From Bacillota bacterium (lineage in GTDB: Bacteria > Bacillota > Clostridia > TANB77 > UBA1234), in the NCBI GenBank assembly GCA_016280725.1, contig JAEEHF010000036.1, positions 48,777 to 112,776 on the forward strand: a DNA stretch of 64,000 nt, written 5' to 3'. Positions 9,423 to 17,828 of the stretch are shown one piece after another. The translations under genes and the position numbers were made by a program. The notes beneath the pieces are model-generated. The model made no database searches. It was not told the origin of the DNA and was given only the letters and a program-made list of their open reading frames with translations. The first letter of the stretch is position 1, and each line of letters opens with the position of its first letter.

Positions 9423-10013
9423 TTATTTAACATTTGCTATTATAAGTCCATCACCAATTTCTACTAATTTGGCATCTAGCTTTGGATTATTTAAAACCAT
9501 GTCTATAAATTCTCTAAGTTTATTTACCGCTGTTCTTTGCTTATGCTTATTATAGTCACTAAGTACATACCCTTTATATAGTACATTATCTGCTATAATA
9601 ATACTTCCAGGTTTAGTAAGTCTTAATGCATGTTCAAAGAATTCATTATATTTTCCTTTTGCAGCATCTATAAATACAACGTCATATACTTCCTGTAAAT
9701 AAGGCAATATATCTAGTGCATCGCCCTCAATTACTCTTATCTTATCTTGAACACCAACTTTAGCTATATTTTCAACTGCTTGTTCAACCCTAAGACTTTC
9801 AATTTCTATAGTATCGATTCTACCATCTTCTGCCAAAAACTTAGAAAAACATAGAGCTGAAAATCCAATTGCAGTTCCGATTTCAAGCACTCTTTTAGGC
9901 TTTTTTTCCTTTAAGATATTCTCTATATATTCTAAGCTTTCATCAAGCAATATTGGAATCTTATTTTCTCGACCATATTTTTCTATTTCAGTTAAATACT
10001 CATAATTAGCCAT
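9423..10013 (-). CDS. Class I SAM-dependent O-methyltransferase (TrmR/YrrM-like)
   Basis: About 196 residues. SAM motif I is RVLEIGTAIGFSALCFS. Downstream are VIEGDALDILPYLQ, DVVFIDAAKGKYNEFF and SIIIADNVLYKG, the metal-binding motifs of the catechol-OMT-like family. In Bacillus the homologue TrmR methylates 5-hydroxyuridine in tRNA made by YrrN/YrrO. The adjacent U32 gene supports that role here. The start at 10013 was chosen because GAGG lies 7 bases upstream. An ATG at 10019 is too close to it. Confidence 0.85.
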   Translation of the reverse strand: MANYEYLTEIEKYGRENKIPILLDESLEYIENILKEKKPKRVLEIGTAIGFSALCFSKFLAEDGRIDTIEIESLRVEQAVENIAKVGVQDKIRVIEGDALDILPYLQEVYDVVFIDAAKGKYNEFFEHALRLTKPGSIIIADNVLYKGYVLSDYNKHKQRTAVNKLREFIDMVLNNPKLDAKLVEIGDGLIIANVK

Positions 10014-10188
10014 ATACATACCTCAAATTAGCATTTTTCGCTAAAATTATAGCATTCTGCACAAATTATGTCAAATTAGTTGCGCTTTATGTCGACTTTT
10101 TCATTGATTTTTCGCTCTGATTATGGTAAACTTACGTGGATTCTAATATATTCTAATCTCTAGTCATAATTGTGAAAGGAGAATCATT

Positions 10189-10806
10189 ATGGACCTGTTC
10201 GTTAACTTTGGAGATTTCTACCCATCGATTCCTGTAACTTATGATTTGGCTGAACAAGCTATCCGGATTTCCATAAAAGGTGACGAGCACACATTTCGTA
10301 TTAAAATTGAGGATGTTGAATCAGAAGAAGCAATAACTGAAAATACCGTTTTCCACAACATGTACGTAAAATGCCTTGGCGACGACTCCATCGTCTTCGC
10401 AAAAAACAATTCTATAACATCTGGTTTCTTTAACCCAACAAGCACTAAGCTTGTAGCTCTTGTTCTTCCTAGATTTACACCTTATGATCAAGCGATGATA
10501 CTTAGTGACTCTTTGAAAGATGTTAAGCCAATTTTTCTTATCAAGATGAATAACGCAAGTCTTTCGAGCTACTACTATGCTATGCTTTTCGAATTTGAAC
10601 CCGGAACATGCAATTCAATTACACTCGGTTTTCTGCATGCAAAGAAGCATTACTCATATATCAATTTCGACAAACTCGAAGATGCCTACCAAATTACAAG
10701 AAAGAATTCCAAGGAATTTCCGTACTACGAGTGGTCTCTGAATGAAGAGCCAAAAATGAAGCGTAAAACAGTCTTTACATGTTGCCGTAACATCTTTAGT
10801 CCATAA
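10189..10806 (+). CDS. Unknown protein, foreign-like codon use
   Basis: 205 residues with no signal peptide or transmembrane segment, and I do not recognise the family. It has a clear ribosome binding site (AAAGGAG) and its own terminator. GC content and Leu codons (CTT, CTC, CTG) differ from neighbours, which mostly use TTA. Codon 26 is an in-frame CGG (10264-10266) inside a continuous reading frame. Skipping its C would stop translation two codons later (GGA TTT CCA TAA), so this gene needs CGG read as Arg or it is not made. It is probably horizontally acquired. Confidence 0.7.
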   Translation: MDLFVNFGDFYPSIPVTYDLAEQAIRISIKGDEHTFRIKIEDVESEEAITENTVFHNMYVKCLGDDSIVFAKNNSITSGFFNPTSTKLVALVLPRFTPYDQAMILSDSLKDVKPIFLIKMNNASLSSYYYAMLFEFEPGTCNSITLGFLHAKKHYSYINFDKLEDAYQITRKNSKEFPYYEWSLNEEPKMKRKTVFTCCRNIFSP

Positions 10807-10808
10807 AC

Positions 10809-10849
10809 AAAAAGCACGACTAGATTTTTTCTAGCCGTGCATTTTTATT
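10809..10849. terminator. Bidirectional terminator between the 10189-10806 gene and sufU
   Basis: The stem GCACGACTAGA pairs with TCTAGCCGTGC around a T-rich loop, with A and T runs on both sides. It serves two convergent genes. Confidence 0.85.
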
Positions 10850-11285
10850 ATTCACTATCATTATTATTTAACATTTCTTCAAGTGTATGCCATGCAAGAA
10901 GTGCACACTTAACTCGAGCAGGCATATGCGATATATCTTTAAATGCAATTGCTTCTTCTAACTTTTTAAGTTCTTCCTCACTTGTTATCTCTCTTTTAAT
11001 CATGCCAATATATGTACTAATAATCTCTTTTGCTTCTTCAACTGTTTTACCAATTAATGTTTCAATCATAATAGAAGTCGATGCTTGCGAAATTGCACAA
11101 CCATGACCAGTAAAAGCCATGTCTTCAATTACACTTTTATCTTCACTTAGTTTAATCTTTAATTCTATTTCATCACCACAATTTGGATTGTGTCCAACCT
11201 CACACATTGTATATTTTTCTAATTCCTTTTTATATGGTGAATTCATACTATGTTCCATTATTAAATCATTATAGATATCTTCCAT
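10848..11285 (-). CDS. sufU: Fe-S cluster scaffold / sulfur transfer protein SufU
   Basis: IscU-like Zn protein that accepts sulfur from SufS. About 145 residues. The three conserved Cys occur in NPNCGDEI, GHGCAISQAS and RVKCALLAW. The start at 11285 has GGAGG at the correct distance. The ORF Met four codons earlier is less likely. It is the last gene of the suf operon. Confidence 0.9.
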   Translation of the reverse strand: MEDIYNDLIMEHSMNSPYKKELEKYTMCEVGHNPNCGDEIELKIKLSEDKSVIEDMAFTGHGCAISQASTSIMIETLIGKTVEEAKEIISTYIGMIKREITSEEELKKLEEAIAFKDISHMPARVKCALLAWHTLEEMLNNNDSE

Positions 11286-11298
11286 AATATCCTCCAAA

Positions 11299-12519
11299 CT
11301 ATTTTAGGTACTTTTTAAATTTATCATAAGTTGCTTGTAACGCCTCGGCAAGTTTATCAATATCTTCTTTAGTATTATAAATTGATATACTTGCTCTACA
11401 AGTTGAATCAAGCCCTAAATGCCTTAGTAAAGGTTGTGCGCAATGATTACCAGCTCTAATACATACATTAAAAGAATCTAATATTGAAGAAACATCATGA
11501 GGGTGAATACCTTTTATATTAAACGAAAGAACTGAAGTATGTTTAGAAATGTCAGCAGGCAAATACATAGTTATAAAATCTAAATTAGAAAGTTTCATAA
11601 CCATATAATCCATAAGTTCTTTTTCAATATTAGATATAGTTTCATAACCCAACTGTTGCATATAATCTACTGCTTTTCCAAGCCCAATTACAGCACCAAC
11701 ATTTTGCGTACCTGCCTCAAACTTATTTGGAAGCTTAGCAAATGTAGCATCTTGCTCATAGACATACTCTATCATGTCTCCGCCCATTAAGAATGGTCTC
11801 ATTTTATTTAGCAGTTGTCTTTTTCCATAAAGAACACCAACTCCCATTGGAGAAAACATTTTGTGTCCTGAAAAAATAACAAAATCAGCATCAAGTTGTT
11901 TTACATCAAGTTTCATATGAGAAATGCTTTGAGAAGCATCTAATACAACAACTGCACCTTGACTATGTGCATAATCGATTATTTCCTTAACATCTACTAT
12001 AACTCCTAAAACATTTGATACATATGTAATAGCTACTATTTTAGTATTAGAAGTTATTTTACTTTTTATTTCATCTTCCGTAATTTCATATTTATCATTG
12101 ATATAAAGATAATTTAATTTAGCTTTTTTAATTCTAGCAACATTTTGCCAAGGAACTAGATTCGAATGATGTTCCATAATTGAAATAACAATTTCATCAT
12201 CTTCATTTACGTTATCTAGTCCATATGAATTAGCAACAAGATTTAAGCTCTCAGTTGCGTTTTTAGAAAATATAATAAGTGAAGAATCATCACAGCCAAT
12301 AAAATCAGCAACTTTTTGCCTTGCTTCTTCATAACGATTTGTCGCTTCCATAGACAAAGAATATGTTCCTCTATGAGGATTACTATTTACTTCTTCATAG
12401 TACTTCTTAACTTCATCAATCACACATTTAGGTTTTTGACTTGTTGCAGCACTATCTAAATATGAGATTTTGTTATCATTAAAAATAGGAAAATCTTTTC
12501 TAATTTCTTTTGAAGTCAT
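11299..12519 (-). CDS. sufS: Cysteine desulfurase SufS
   Basis: PLP enzyme that releases sulfur from cysteine for Fe-S assembly. The PLP lysine is in DFVIFSGHKMFSPMG. The catalytic cysteine is in RAGNHCAQPLLRHLG. About 406 residues, normal for group II desulfurases. The start at 12519 (MTSKEIRKDFPIF) was chosen because AAGGAG lies just upstream. The longer ORF start at 12552 has no such site. It lies between sufD and sufU. Confidence 0.93.
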   Translation of the reverse strand: MTSKEIRKDFPIFNDNKISYLDSAATSQKPKCVIDEVKKYYEEVNSNPHRGTYSLSMEATNRYEEARQKVADFIGCDDSSLIIFSKNATESLNLVANSYGLDNVNEDDEIVISIMEHHSNLVPWQNVARIKKAKLNYLYINDKYEITEDEIKSKITSNTKIVAITYVSNVLGVIVDVKEIIDYAHSQGAVVVLDASQSISHMKLDVKQLDADFVIFSGHKMFSPMGVGVLYGKRQLLNKMRPFLMGGDMIEYVYEQDATFAKLPNKFEAGTQNVGAVIGLGKAVDYMQQLGYETISNIEKELMDYMVMKLSNLDFITMYLPADISKHTSVLSFNIKGIHPHDVSSILDSFNVCIRAGNHCAQPLLRHLGLDSTCRASISIYNTKEDIDKLAEALQATYDKFKKYLK

Positions 12520-12535
12520 ATTAAAAACTCCTTCA

Positions 12536-13726
12536 CTAAAGTTTTGTTTCAATTAAATAATTTACTAAATCTGAAACTTCACTATTGTCTAGCTCTTCAA
12601 GAATCTTGTTAAATCTTGCTCTAACTAATAGTTTCATTGCATCCTTTTCTGTAAAGCCTCTACTCATAAGGTAGAATAGTTCATTACTTGAGGCCTTACC
12701 GCTGCTTGTCGAATGGTTACCAACGACGTCCTCTTCACTGCATAGAAGTATTGGAAGAGCAAGAGATTTAGCCTTATCAGATAAAATTAAACAGTTTTCA
12801 TTTTCGTTTCCGTAAGATTTCTTTGCACCCTTTTTAAAATCAATAGTACCTTTAAAATGTTTAATTGCGTTGTCATTAAGGGCACCTTGTGCTTCTATGT
12901 CAAAGTTTGATTGCTCACCTTTTAAGTGCGCTATATAGTTTAAATCAAAAAGCTGGTCTTCGTTTCCTAAATAAATAGTTCTAACATTATTACATGAATG
13001 TTTGCCTAGCAAGTCTGTATAATAATTGCTAATGCTATTCTTTCCACCGAAGTCAATTATAGAGTAATCAAGAAACGCACCATCTAAAAGCTTATTTTCA
13101 AAATTAACTATGTTAGTTGACCTATTATTTAGCATATTTGCAAAAATAATACTAATACTTGATTCTTCAAGTCCACATGCTTTAATAGTTCCAAAGTGAA
13201 AATATTTTGCGTCATCTACAAGCGTTTCATTTTCACTCGATAATTCGTTATTTTTATCGTTATATACTTTAAGTAATGTGTCAGTTAAATACTTTATTGT
13301 AATTGTAATCTTAGAATTTTTTTCTGCTTTTATTTCAAGTTCATCAAATAAGTTCTTATTATTTTCATCAAACCTAAACTCAATGTTGATATTGGCATCA
13401 CTTGCATTTTCCTTTGCAACAACTCTTAATTTATGATTACATTTATCACTAGCACTAATAAGACCTGTGTTATCGACACCATACTTAAGTCCAAAATTAT
13501 CTTTAATAATCTCAGTTACTAATACTTTACTATCTTCGTATAGGTCTATATCAGTTAGTTCATCGTCCTTTGATTTTTCAGATATTAGGACTTCTTTTTC
13601 ACTATTAATATATATACTTCTATTATTGAACTTATTAATTTCTTCTGGAACATCTAAATTTTCGATATTTATATTATTTGCGCCAAAGTTTTTAGATGTC
13701 CTTATTGGAGTTTCATTTAAAATCAT
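12536..13726 (-). CDS. sufD: Fe-S assembly protein SufD
   Basis: Partner of SufB in the SufBC2D scaffold. 396 residues. The N-terminal part is divergent. The C-terminal half carries the conserved SufB/D beta-helix end, including HSTSSGKASSNELFYLMSRGFTEKDAMKLL. The weaker N-terminal conservation is normal for SufD. There are no in-frame CGG codons. Confidence 0.88.
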   Translation of the reverse strand: MILNETPIRTSKNFGANNINIENLDVPEEINKFNNRSIYINSEKEVLISEKSKDDELTDIDLYEDSKVLVTEIIKDNFGLKYGVDNTGLISASDKCNHKLRVVAKENASDANINIEFRFDENNKNLFDELEIKAEKNSKITITIKYLTDTLLKVYNDKNNELSSENETLVDDAKYFHFGTIKACGLEESSISIIFANMLNNRSTNIVNFENKLLDGAFLDYSIIDFGGKNSISNYYTDLLGKHSCNNVRTIYLGNEDQLFDLNYIAHLKGEQSNFDIEAQGALNDNAIKHFKGTIDFKKGAKKSYGNENENCLILSDKAKSLALPILLCSEEDVVGNHSTSSGKASSNELFYLMSRGFTEKDAMKLLVRARFNKILEELDNSEVSDLVNYLIETKL

Positions 13727-13825
13727 TTTATTCTCCTTTAATACTTGTATGTGGTTTTCATTCCTATTTTTTCAATTCGAATCAAAATTGCCGTATCACT
13801 AGGAGCATAGATTTTTCACTCGAAT

Positions 13826-15226
13826 TTACCCTATTGCTCCTTCAAGTTCCAAGTTGATTAGATTATTCATTTCAACTGCATACTCAACTGGAAGTTCTTT
13901 AGAAACTGGATAAGCAAATCCTCTTACAATCATAGCTCTTGCATCATCTTCTGAAAGTCCTCTTGTCATTAAATAAAAGATTGCTTCATCTGAAATTTTA
14001 CCAATTTTTGCTTCATGTGAGAATTCTACATCATCTGTTTTAATATCATTTGTAGGTATTGTATCAGATATTGATATATCATCTAACATTAAGCTTTCAC
14101 ATGATACAGAAGATTTTGAACCAGTTGCTTTTTCATTTATTCTCACTAATGAACGATATGTGCACTTCCCACCATTTTTAGAAATCGATTTTGCATTTAC
14201 GACACTTTTTGTATTTGGAGCATTATGTACAACTTTAAATCCATTATCAAGATTTTGTCCTTTGCCCGCAAAAGATATTCCAGTAAACTCTGTTCTTGCG
14301 CCTTCCCCATTTAGAATGCTCATAGGATAAAGCATAGAAATCTTAGAGCCAAATGAACCTGAAACCCATTCCATTTCAGCATTCTTTCCAACTAGTGCCT
14401 TTTTGGTATTAAGATTCATCATGTTTTTAGACCAGTTTTCAATCGTAGAATATCTTAAGTGTGCATTATCACCTACATAAAGCTCTACACAACCAGCATG
14501 CAAATTTACCTTATTATATTTTGGGGCACTACAGCCTTCAATAAAGTGAAGTGATGCGCCCTCATCTACAATAATTAAAGTATGTTCAAATTGACCAGAT
14601 TCTGGAGAATTTAATCTAAAATATGATTGAAGTGGGATATCGACTTTCACGCCCTTTGGAACATATACAAATGAACCTCCGCTCCAAACAGCTGCATGAA
14701 GTGCAACAAACTTATGATCAGATATTGGTACACATTTCATAAAGTGTGACTTAACAAGCTCAGGATACTCTCTAACAGCAGTTTCCATGTCAGTATAAAT
14801 AACGCCTTGTTTTTTTAGTTCTTCTCTCATAGAGTGGTAAACAACTTCTGAATCATACTGTGCGCCGACACCTGCCAAGCTTTCTTTTTCAGCTTCAGGT
14901 ATACCTAATCTATCAAAAGTATTTTTAATATCTTCTGGAACGTCATCCCATGACGAATTTAGTTTTGTTTTAGGCCTAACATAAGTTGCAATTTCATCCA
15001 TATTAAGTTCTGATAAGTCTGGTCCCCATGTAGGAAGCTCGAGCGAGTTATATGTATCTAAAGCTTGAAGCCTAATTTCTTTCATCCAATCAGGATCATT
15101 CTTTAATGAAGATATTTCTTCAATTATTTCTTTAGTTAGTCCTTTTTTAATTTTATAATCATAATCGTCTTTATCTCTAATATCGTAGATATTACGATTT
15201 ATTTCATCAACATTTGTCTTAGACAT
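13826..15226 (-). CDS. sufB: Fe-S assembly scaffold SufB
   Basis: Core scaffold for de novo [4Fe-4S] assembly. About 466 residues from MSKTNVDEIN. Conserved stretches are KSHFMKCVPISDHKFVALHAAVWSGG, VELYVGDNAHLRYSTIENWS and SHEAKIGKISDEAIFYLMTRG. The start at 15226 was chosen because AAAGGA lies 6 bases upstream; the reported frame can extend five codons further. It follows sufC in the operon. Confidence 0.94.
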   Translation of the reverse strand: MSKTNVDEINRNIYDIRDKDDYDYKIKKGLTKEIIEEISSLKNDPDWMKEIRLQALDTYNSLELPTWGPDLSELNMDEIATYVRPKTKLNSSWDDVPEDIKNTFDRLGIPEAEKESLAGVGAQYDSEVVYHSMREELKKQGVIYTDMETAVREYPELVKSHFMKCVPISDHKFVALHAAVWSGGSFVYVPKGVKVDIPLQSYFRLNSPESGQFEHTLIIVDEGASLHFIEGCSAPKYNKVNLHAGCVELYVGDNAHLRYSTIENWSKNMMNLNTKKALVGKNAEMEWVSGSFGSKISMLYPMSILNGEGARTEFTGISFAGKGQNLDNGFKVVHNAPNTKSVVNAKSISKNGGKCTYRSLVRINEKATGSKSSVSCESLMLDDISISDTIPTNDIKTDDVEFSHEAKIGKISDEAIFYLMTRGLSEDDARAMIVRGFAYPVSKELPVEYAVEMNNLINLELEGAIG

Positions 15227-15253
15227 ATTAATTCCTTTCAAGACTTTTTAGAT

Positions 15254-15994
15254 CTATTGCTTAAACTGTGCATAACCTTCTTTTTCGATTTGATATGCCA
15301 ATTCTTGATTTCCTTCTGCAACTATTTTGCCATCAACTAAAACATGAACCTTGTCTACCTTTAAACTATTTAAAATCTTTGTATTATGAGTAATAATCAA
15401 AATAGCATTATCATCATTTTTGAACATTTCTATTCCCTTTGATACTGTCTTTATAGCATCAACATCAAGTCCAGAATCAGTCTCATCTAAAATAGCAAGC
15501 TTAGGATTTAAAGTAAGCATTTGAAGTATTTCATTCTTTTTCTTTTCCCCACCAGAAAATCCAACATTAAGGCTTCTATCGATGTACTCAGGCTTAATAG
15601 ATAGTTCTTCCATATTCTTTTTAAGTTCTTCTTTAAACGCAAATACTTTTACTGGTTGATTGGTAATTTTGCTCTTTGCTGTCTTTAAAAAGTTAGCAAC
15701 AGATATTCCTGGTATTTCTTCTGGAAGTTGAAATGACATGAATATACCTTTTCTTGCGATTTCATCTGTTTTTAAATTTGTAATATCATCATTACAAAAT
15801 GTGATAGTTCCACTTGTTTTTGTGAAGTGAGGATTATTGAATATTGCATTTGCCGTTGTTGTCTTTCCACTACCATTTGGACCCATTATTACGTGGATTT
15901 CACCTTTATTAATTGAAAGGTTTATTCCTTTTAGTATTTCTTTTTCTTCTGCTTTAACATGTAAATCTTTAATATTTAATAATTCTTCTGACAT
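15254..15994 (-). CDS. sufC: Fe-S assembly ATPase SufC
   Basis: ABC-type ATPase of the SufBCD complex, cytosolic and without membrane segments. 246 residues. Walker A is GPNGSGKTT, the signature is FSGGEKKKNEILQ (SufC-type), and Walker B is LAILDETDSGLD. It is the second gene of the operon after the DtxR-like regulator. Confidence 0.95.
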   Translation of the reverse strand: MSEELLNIKDLHVKAEEKEILKGINLSINKGEIHVIMGPNGSGKTTTANAIFNNPHFTKTSGTITFCNDDITNLKTDEIARKGIFMSFQLPEEIPGISVANFLKTAKSKITNQPVKVFAFKEELKKNMEELSIKPEYIDRSLNVGFSGGEKKKNEILQMLTLNPKLAILDETDSGLDVDAIKTVSKGIEMFKNDDNAILIITHNTKILNSLKVDKVHVLVDGKIVAEGNQELAYQIEKEGYAQFKQ

Positions 15995-16012
15995 TTTATT
16001 TCCTCGATTTCT

Positions 16013-16477
16013 TTATATTTTTGTTCTTCTAATACAAGTATGGCATTTTTCATTGTTAATATCATAGTTACAATTTAAATCCTGTAATTTAAGCTCTTTA
16101 TGAACATATCTAGCAAGTAGATTTAGTGCATCATCTGAAATTGACGTTTTAAGCTTTTCTGCATCTAGAATTGCTTTATCTTCTGGCATACCTAAAACAT
16201 CCCTAAAAAATAAAACAGATATATCATATGCTTCTAGTATTTTTCTTGCTAGCTTTTCTCCTTCTTTTGTAAGCTCAATATTGCCATACGTTTCATATGA
16301 TAATAATCCTTCTTCTTTTAATGATTTAACAGCCTTATTAACAGAAGCCTTTGAAACACCTAACTTGTTTGCTACATCAGTAACTCTAATTTCTCCATTT
16401 TGGCTATTTAATATATACATTGCCTTGATGTATTCTTCTAATGATGTTGTTATTCTATTTGAAGTCACATTTTCCAC
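16013..16477 (-). CDS. DtxR/MntR-family metal-dependent regulator heading the suf operon
   Basis: About 154 residues from a GTG start at 16477 (VENVTSNRITTSLEEYIKAMYIL), with GAGGTG 5 bases upstream. The longer ORF start at 16546 would lie upstream of the promoter. The N-terminal winged helix (VTDVANKLGVSKASVNKAVKSL) and DtxR dimer region (LARKILEAYDISVLFFRDVLGM) are clear. The C-terminus has three Cys (CNYDINNEKCHTC) that may bind metal or an Fe-S cluster. It probably controls its own operon by iron or cluster status through the dyad at 16501-16518. In most Bacillota the suf operon has no DtxR gene at its head. Confidence 0.85.
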   Translation of the reverse strand: MENVTSNRITTSLEEYIKAMYILNSQNGEIRVTDVANKLGVSKASVNKAVKSLKEEGLLSYETYGNIELTKEGEKLARKILEAYDISVLFFRDVLGMPEDKAILDAEKLKTSISDDALNLLARYVHKELKLQDLNCNYDINNEKCHTCIRRTKI

Positions 16478-16500
16478 GTTTTTCACCTCATAATTTAAAA

Positions 16501-16518
16501 TGTTAGCCTCGGTTAACA
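16501..16518. promoter_or_regulatory. Operator-like dyad in front of the suf operon
   Basis: On the minus strand TGTTAACC-GA-GGCTAACA, an inverted repeat with one mismatch and half-sites resembling DtxR/IdeR boxes (TTAGGTTAGCCTAA type). It abuts the -10 box, where a bound repressor would block RNA polymerase. Confidence 0.6.
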
Positions 16519-16546
16519 TTTTAGTATAAAAAAAGAAAATCGTCAA
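16518..16546 (-). promoter_or_regulatory. Sigma-A type promoter of the suf operon
   Basis: A -35 TTGACG (16541-16546) and a -10 TAAAAT (16518-16523) are separated by 17 bases. Transcription would run into the DtxR gene and the suf operon. Confidence 0.65.
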
Positions 16547-16608
16547 GGATTTCTCTTATAAATAAGCGGTTATTTTGAAGAAAATTGGTATTTAGCATGG
16601 ATAAAAAA

Positions 16609-16645
16609 GGGGACACCTAATCCCTTTTGGATAAAGAACGTCCCC
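16609..16645. repeat. REP-like hairpin (GGGGACAC family)
   Basis: The 37-bp hairpin starts GGGGACACC and ends CGTCCCC, with an inner stem TAATCCC/GGATAAA (imperfect). It is flanked by A and T runs. It lies between the ATP-grasp gene and the suf operon and resembles the hairpins at 35191-35251 and 42327-42388. Confidence 0.6.
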
Positions 16646-16658
16646 ATTTTGTAATCTC

Positions 16659-17811
16659 TTAACCTTTTAATACTTTCTTAAACTCTGGCCAAACACCAAT
16701 ACTATTCTCATCAAGCTTTTCCGCAACTTGATAAATGTCGTGTCCCGGATATTGATTGCCTTCTACCAAAGTAGGTCCATTATTGGTAATCGCTACATCC
16801 CAGCCAACATATCTAACATGCTCACTAAGTTTTGCTGCTTCTACAACCATATTTTTTGCTTCTTCAAAGAAAGGTATTTTAAATCCTCTTATTTTCGTTT
16901 TTGTAACTGGATGATTTTTAAACATTGTTCCTTCCTTATTTATAGCATCTTCAATGATTTCACCAGTTTCAAGTGAAACTCTTGCCGTCATTCCACCACT
17001 GTTGAAGTTATCTACAACATTTACTCCATTTCCAATTCTAATAAATGAAGCAAGGAAGGAAACATCTCCCTTTTTATTCATTATTGTAACAAGTCTAATA
17101 GTATTAACACAACTAGGATTTAATTTATTCATTGAGTCATGTTGCATAATTGGTTCTTCCAATAATAATAGCTTAAAATCTAGTAAAGACTTAAATAAAC
17201 ACTTCTCCTTCAAATCCGCCACATCATTTTCAACCATATAGCTTTTAACAACTTTCGAATAATTATCATAATTAATATCGTTATCTGCATAGTACTTTTC
17301 CAAATTATTGAAGTCAATTTTTTGGATTCCCTTTCCGCACTGACCATCATTTGGCTTCGCAAAAAATACAGGATGCTTTTTTATAAAATGTTTATATTTA
17401 ATGTACTCTTCATTTTTAAATAGATTTCTTGATGTATTCTTAGTATTTATTATTACCCAATCTCTATATATAAACCTCGCAAAAGCAAGATTAAACTCAT
17501 TTTTATTGTTAAAAATATGCCAGTATTTCCTATCATTTAGTTTTTTAACGATTTTGTCATTTTTGCCTCTGGTAATCATTGTCTTTCGTTGTTTCCCAGT
17601 CAATTTGTAAAAGCCAATTATGTCATAATCCATATATCCGAGCACCATATCTAAATCCACACCAAATCATATCAAAAAAAGTAGACACTTTAGATTTTCC
17701 TGACTTTTTACAAACGTCATCTATTCTCTCAAACATTCCTTTAAAACTCATCTTTGAGATTCTTTTTAAATAATACGAAACACTTGCCAATTTCTTTTTC
17801 TCTCTTTCCAA
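16659..17811 (-). CDS. Sugar-transfer-associated ATP-grasp family protein, CGG +1 site
   Basis: The first 57 codons (MEREKKKLASVSYYLKRIS... to GFRYGA) lead to in-frame CGG at 17638-17640 and then a stop after four codons. Skipping the C gives RYGA-G-YMDYDIIGFYKLTGKQRKTM, and the +1 frame continues to 16659 (about 383 residues). The core has ATP-grasp features (FFAKPNDGQCGKGIQKI, SFIRIGNGVNVVDNFNSGGM, VGWDVAITNNGPTLVEGN). Related proteins are found in polysaccharide loci, but the substrate is unknown. It starts 18 bases after ftsW. Confidence 0.82.
17637..17640 (-). other. Predicted CGGA recoding site, ATP-grasp gene
   Basis: The context is GGT GCT CGG ATA. The required reading is GGT GCT (CGGA) TAT ATG GAT, giving G-A-G-Y-M-D. 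From memory, family members have a GAGYMDY-like sequence at this place. Confidence 0.9.
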
Positions 17812-17828
17812 AAACTTAATCTATAATA

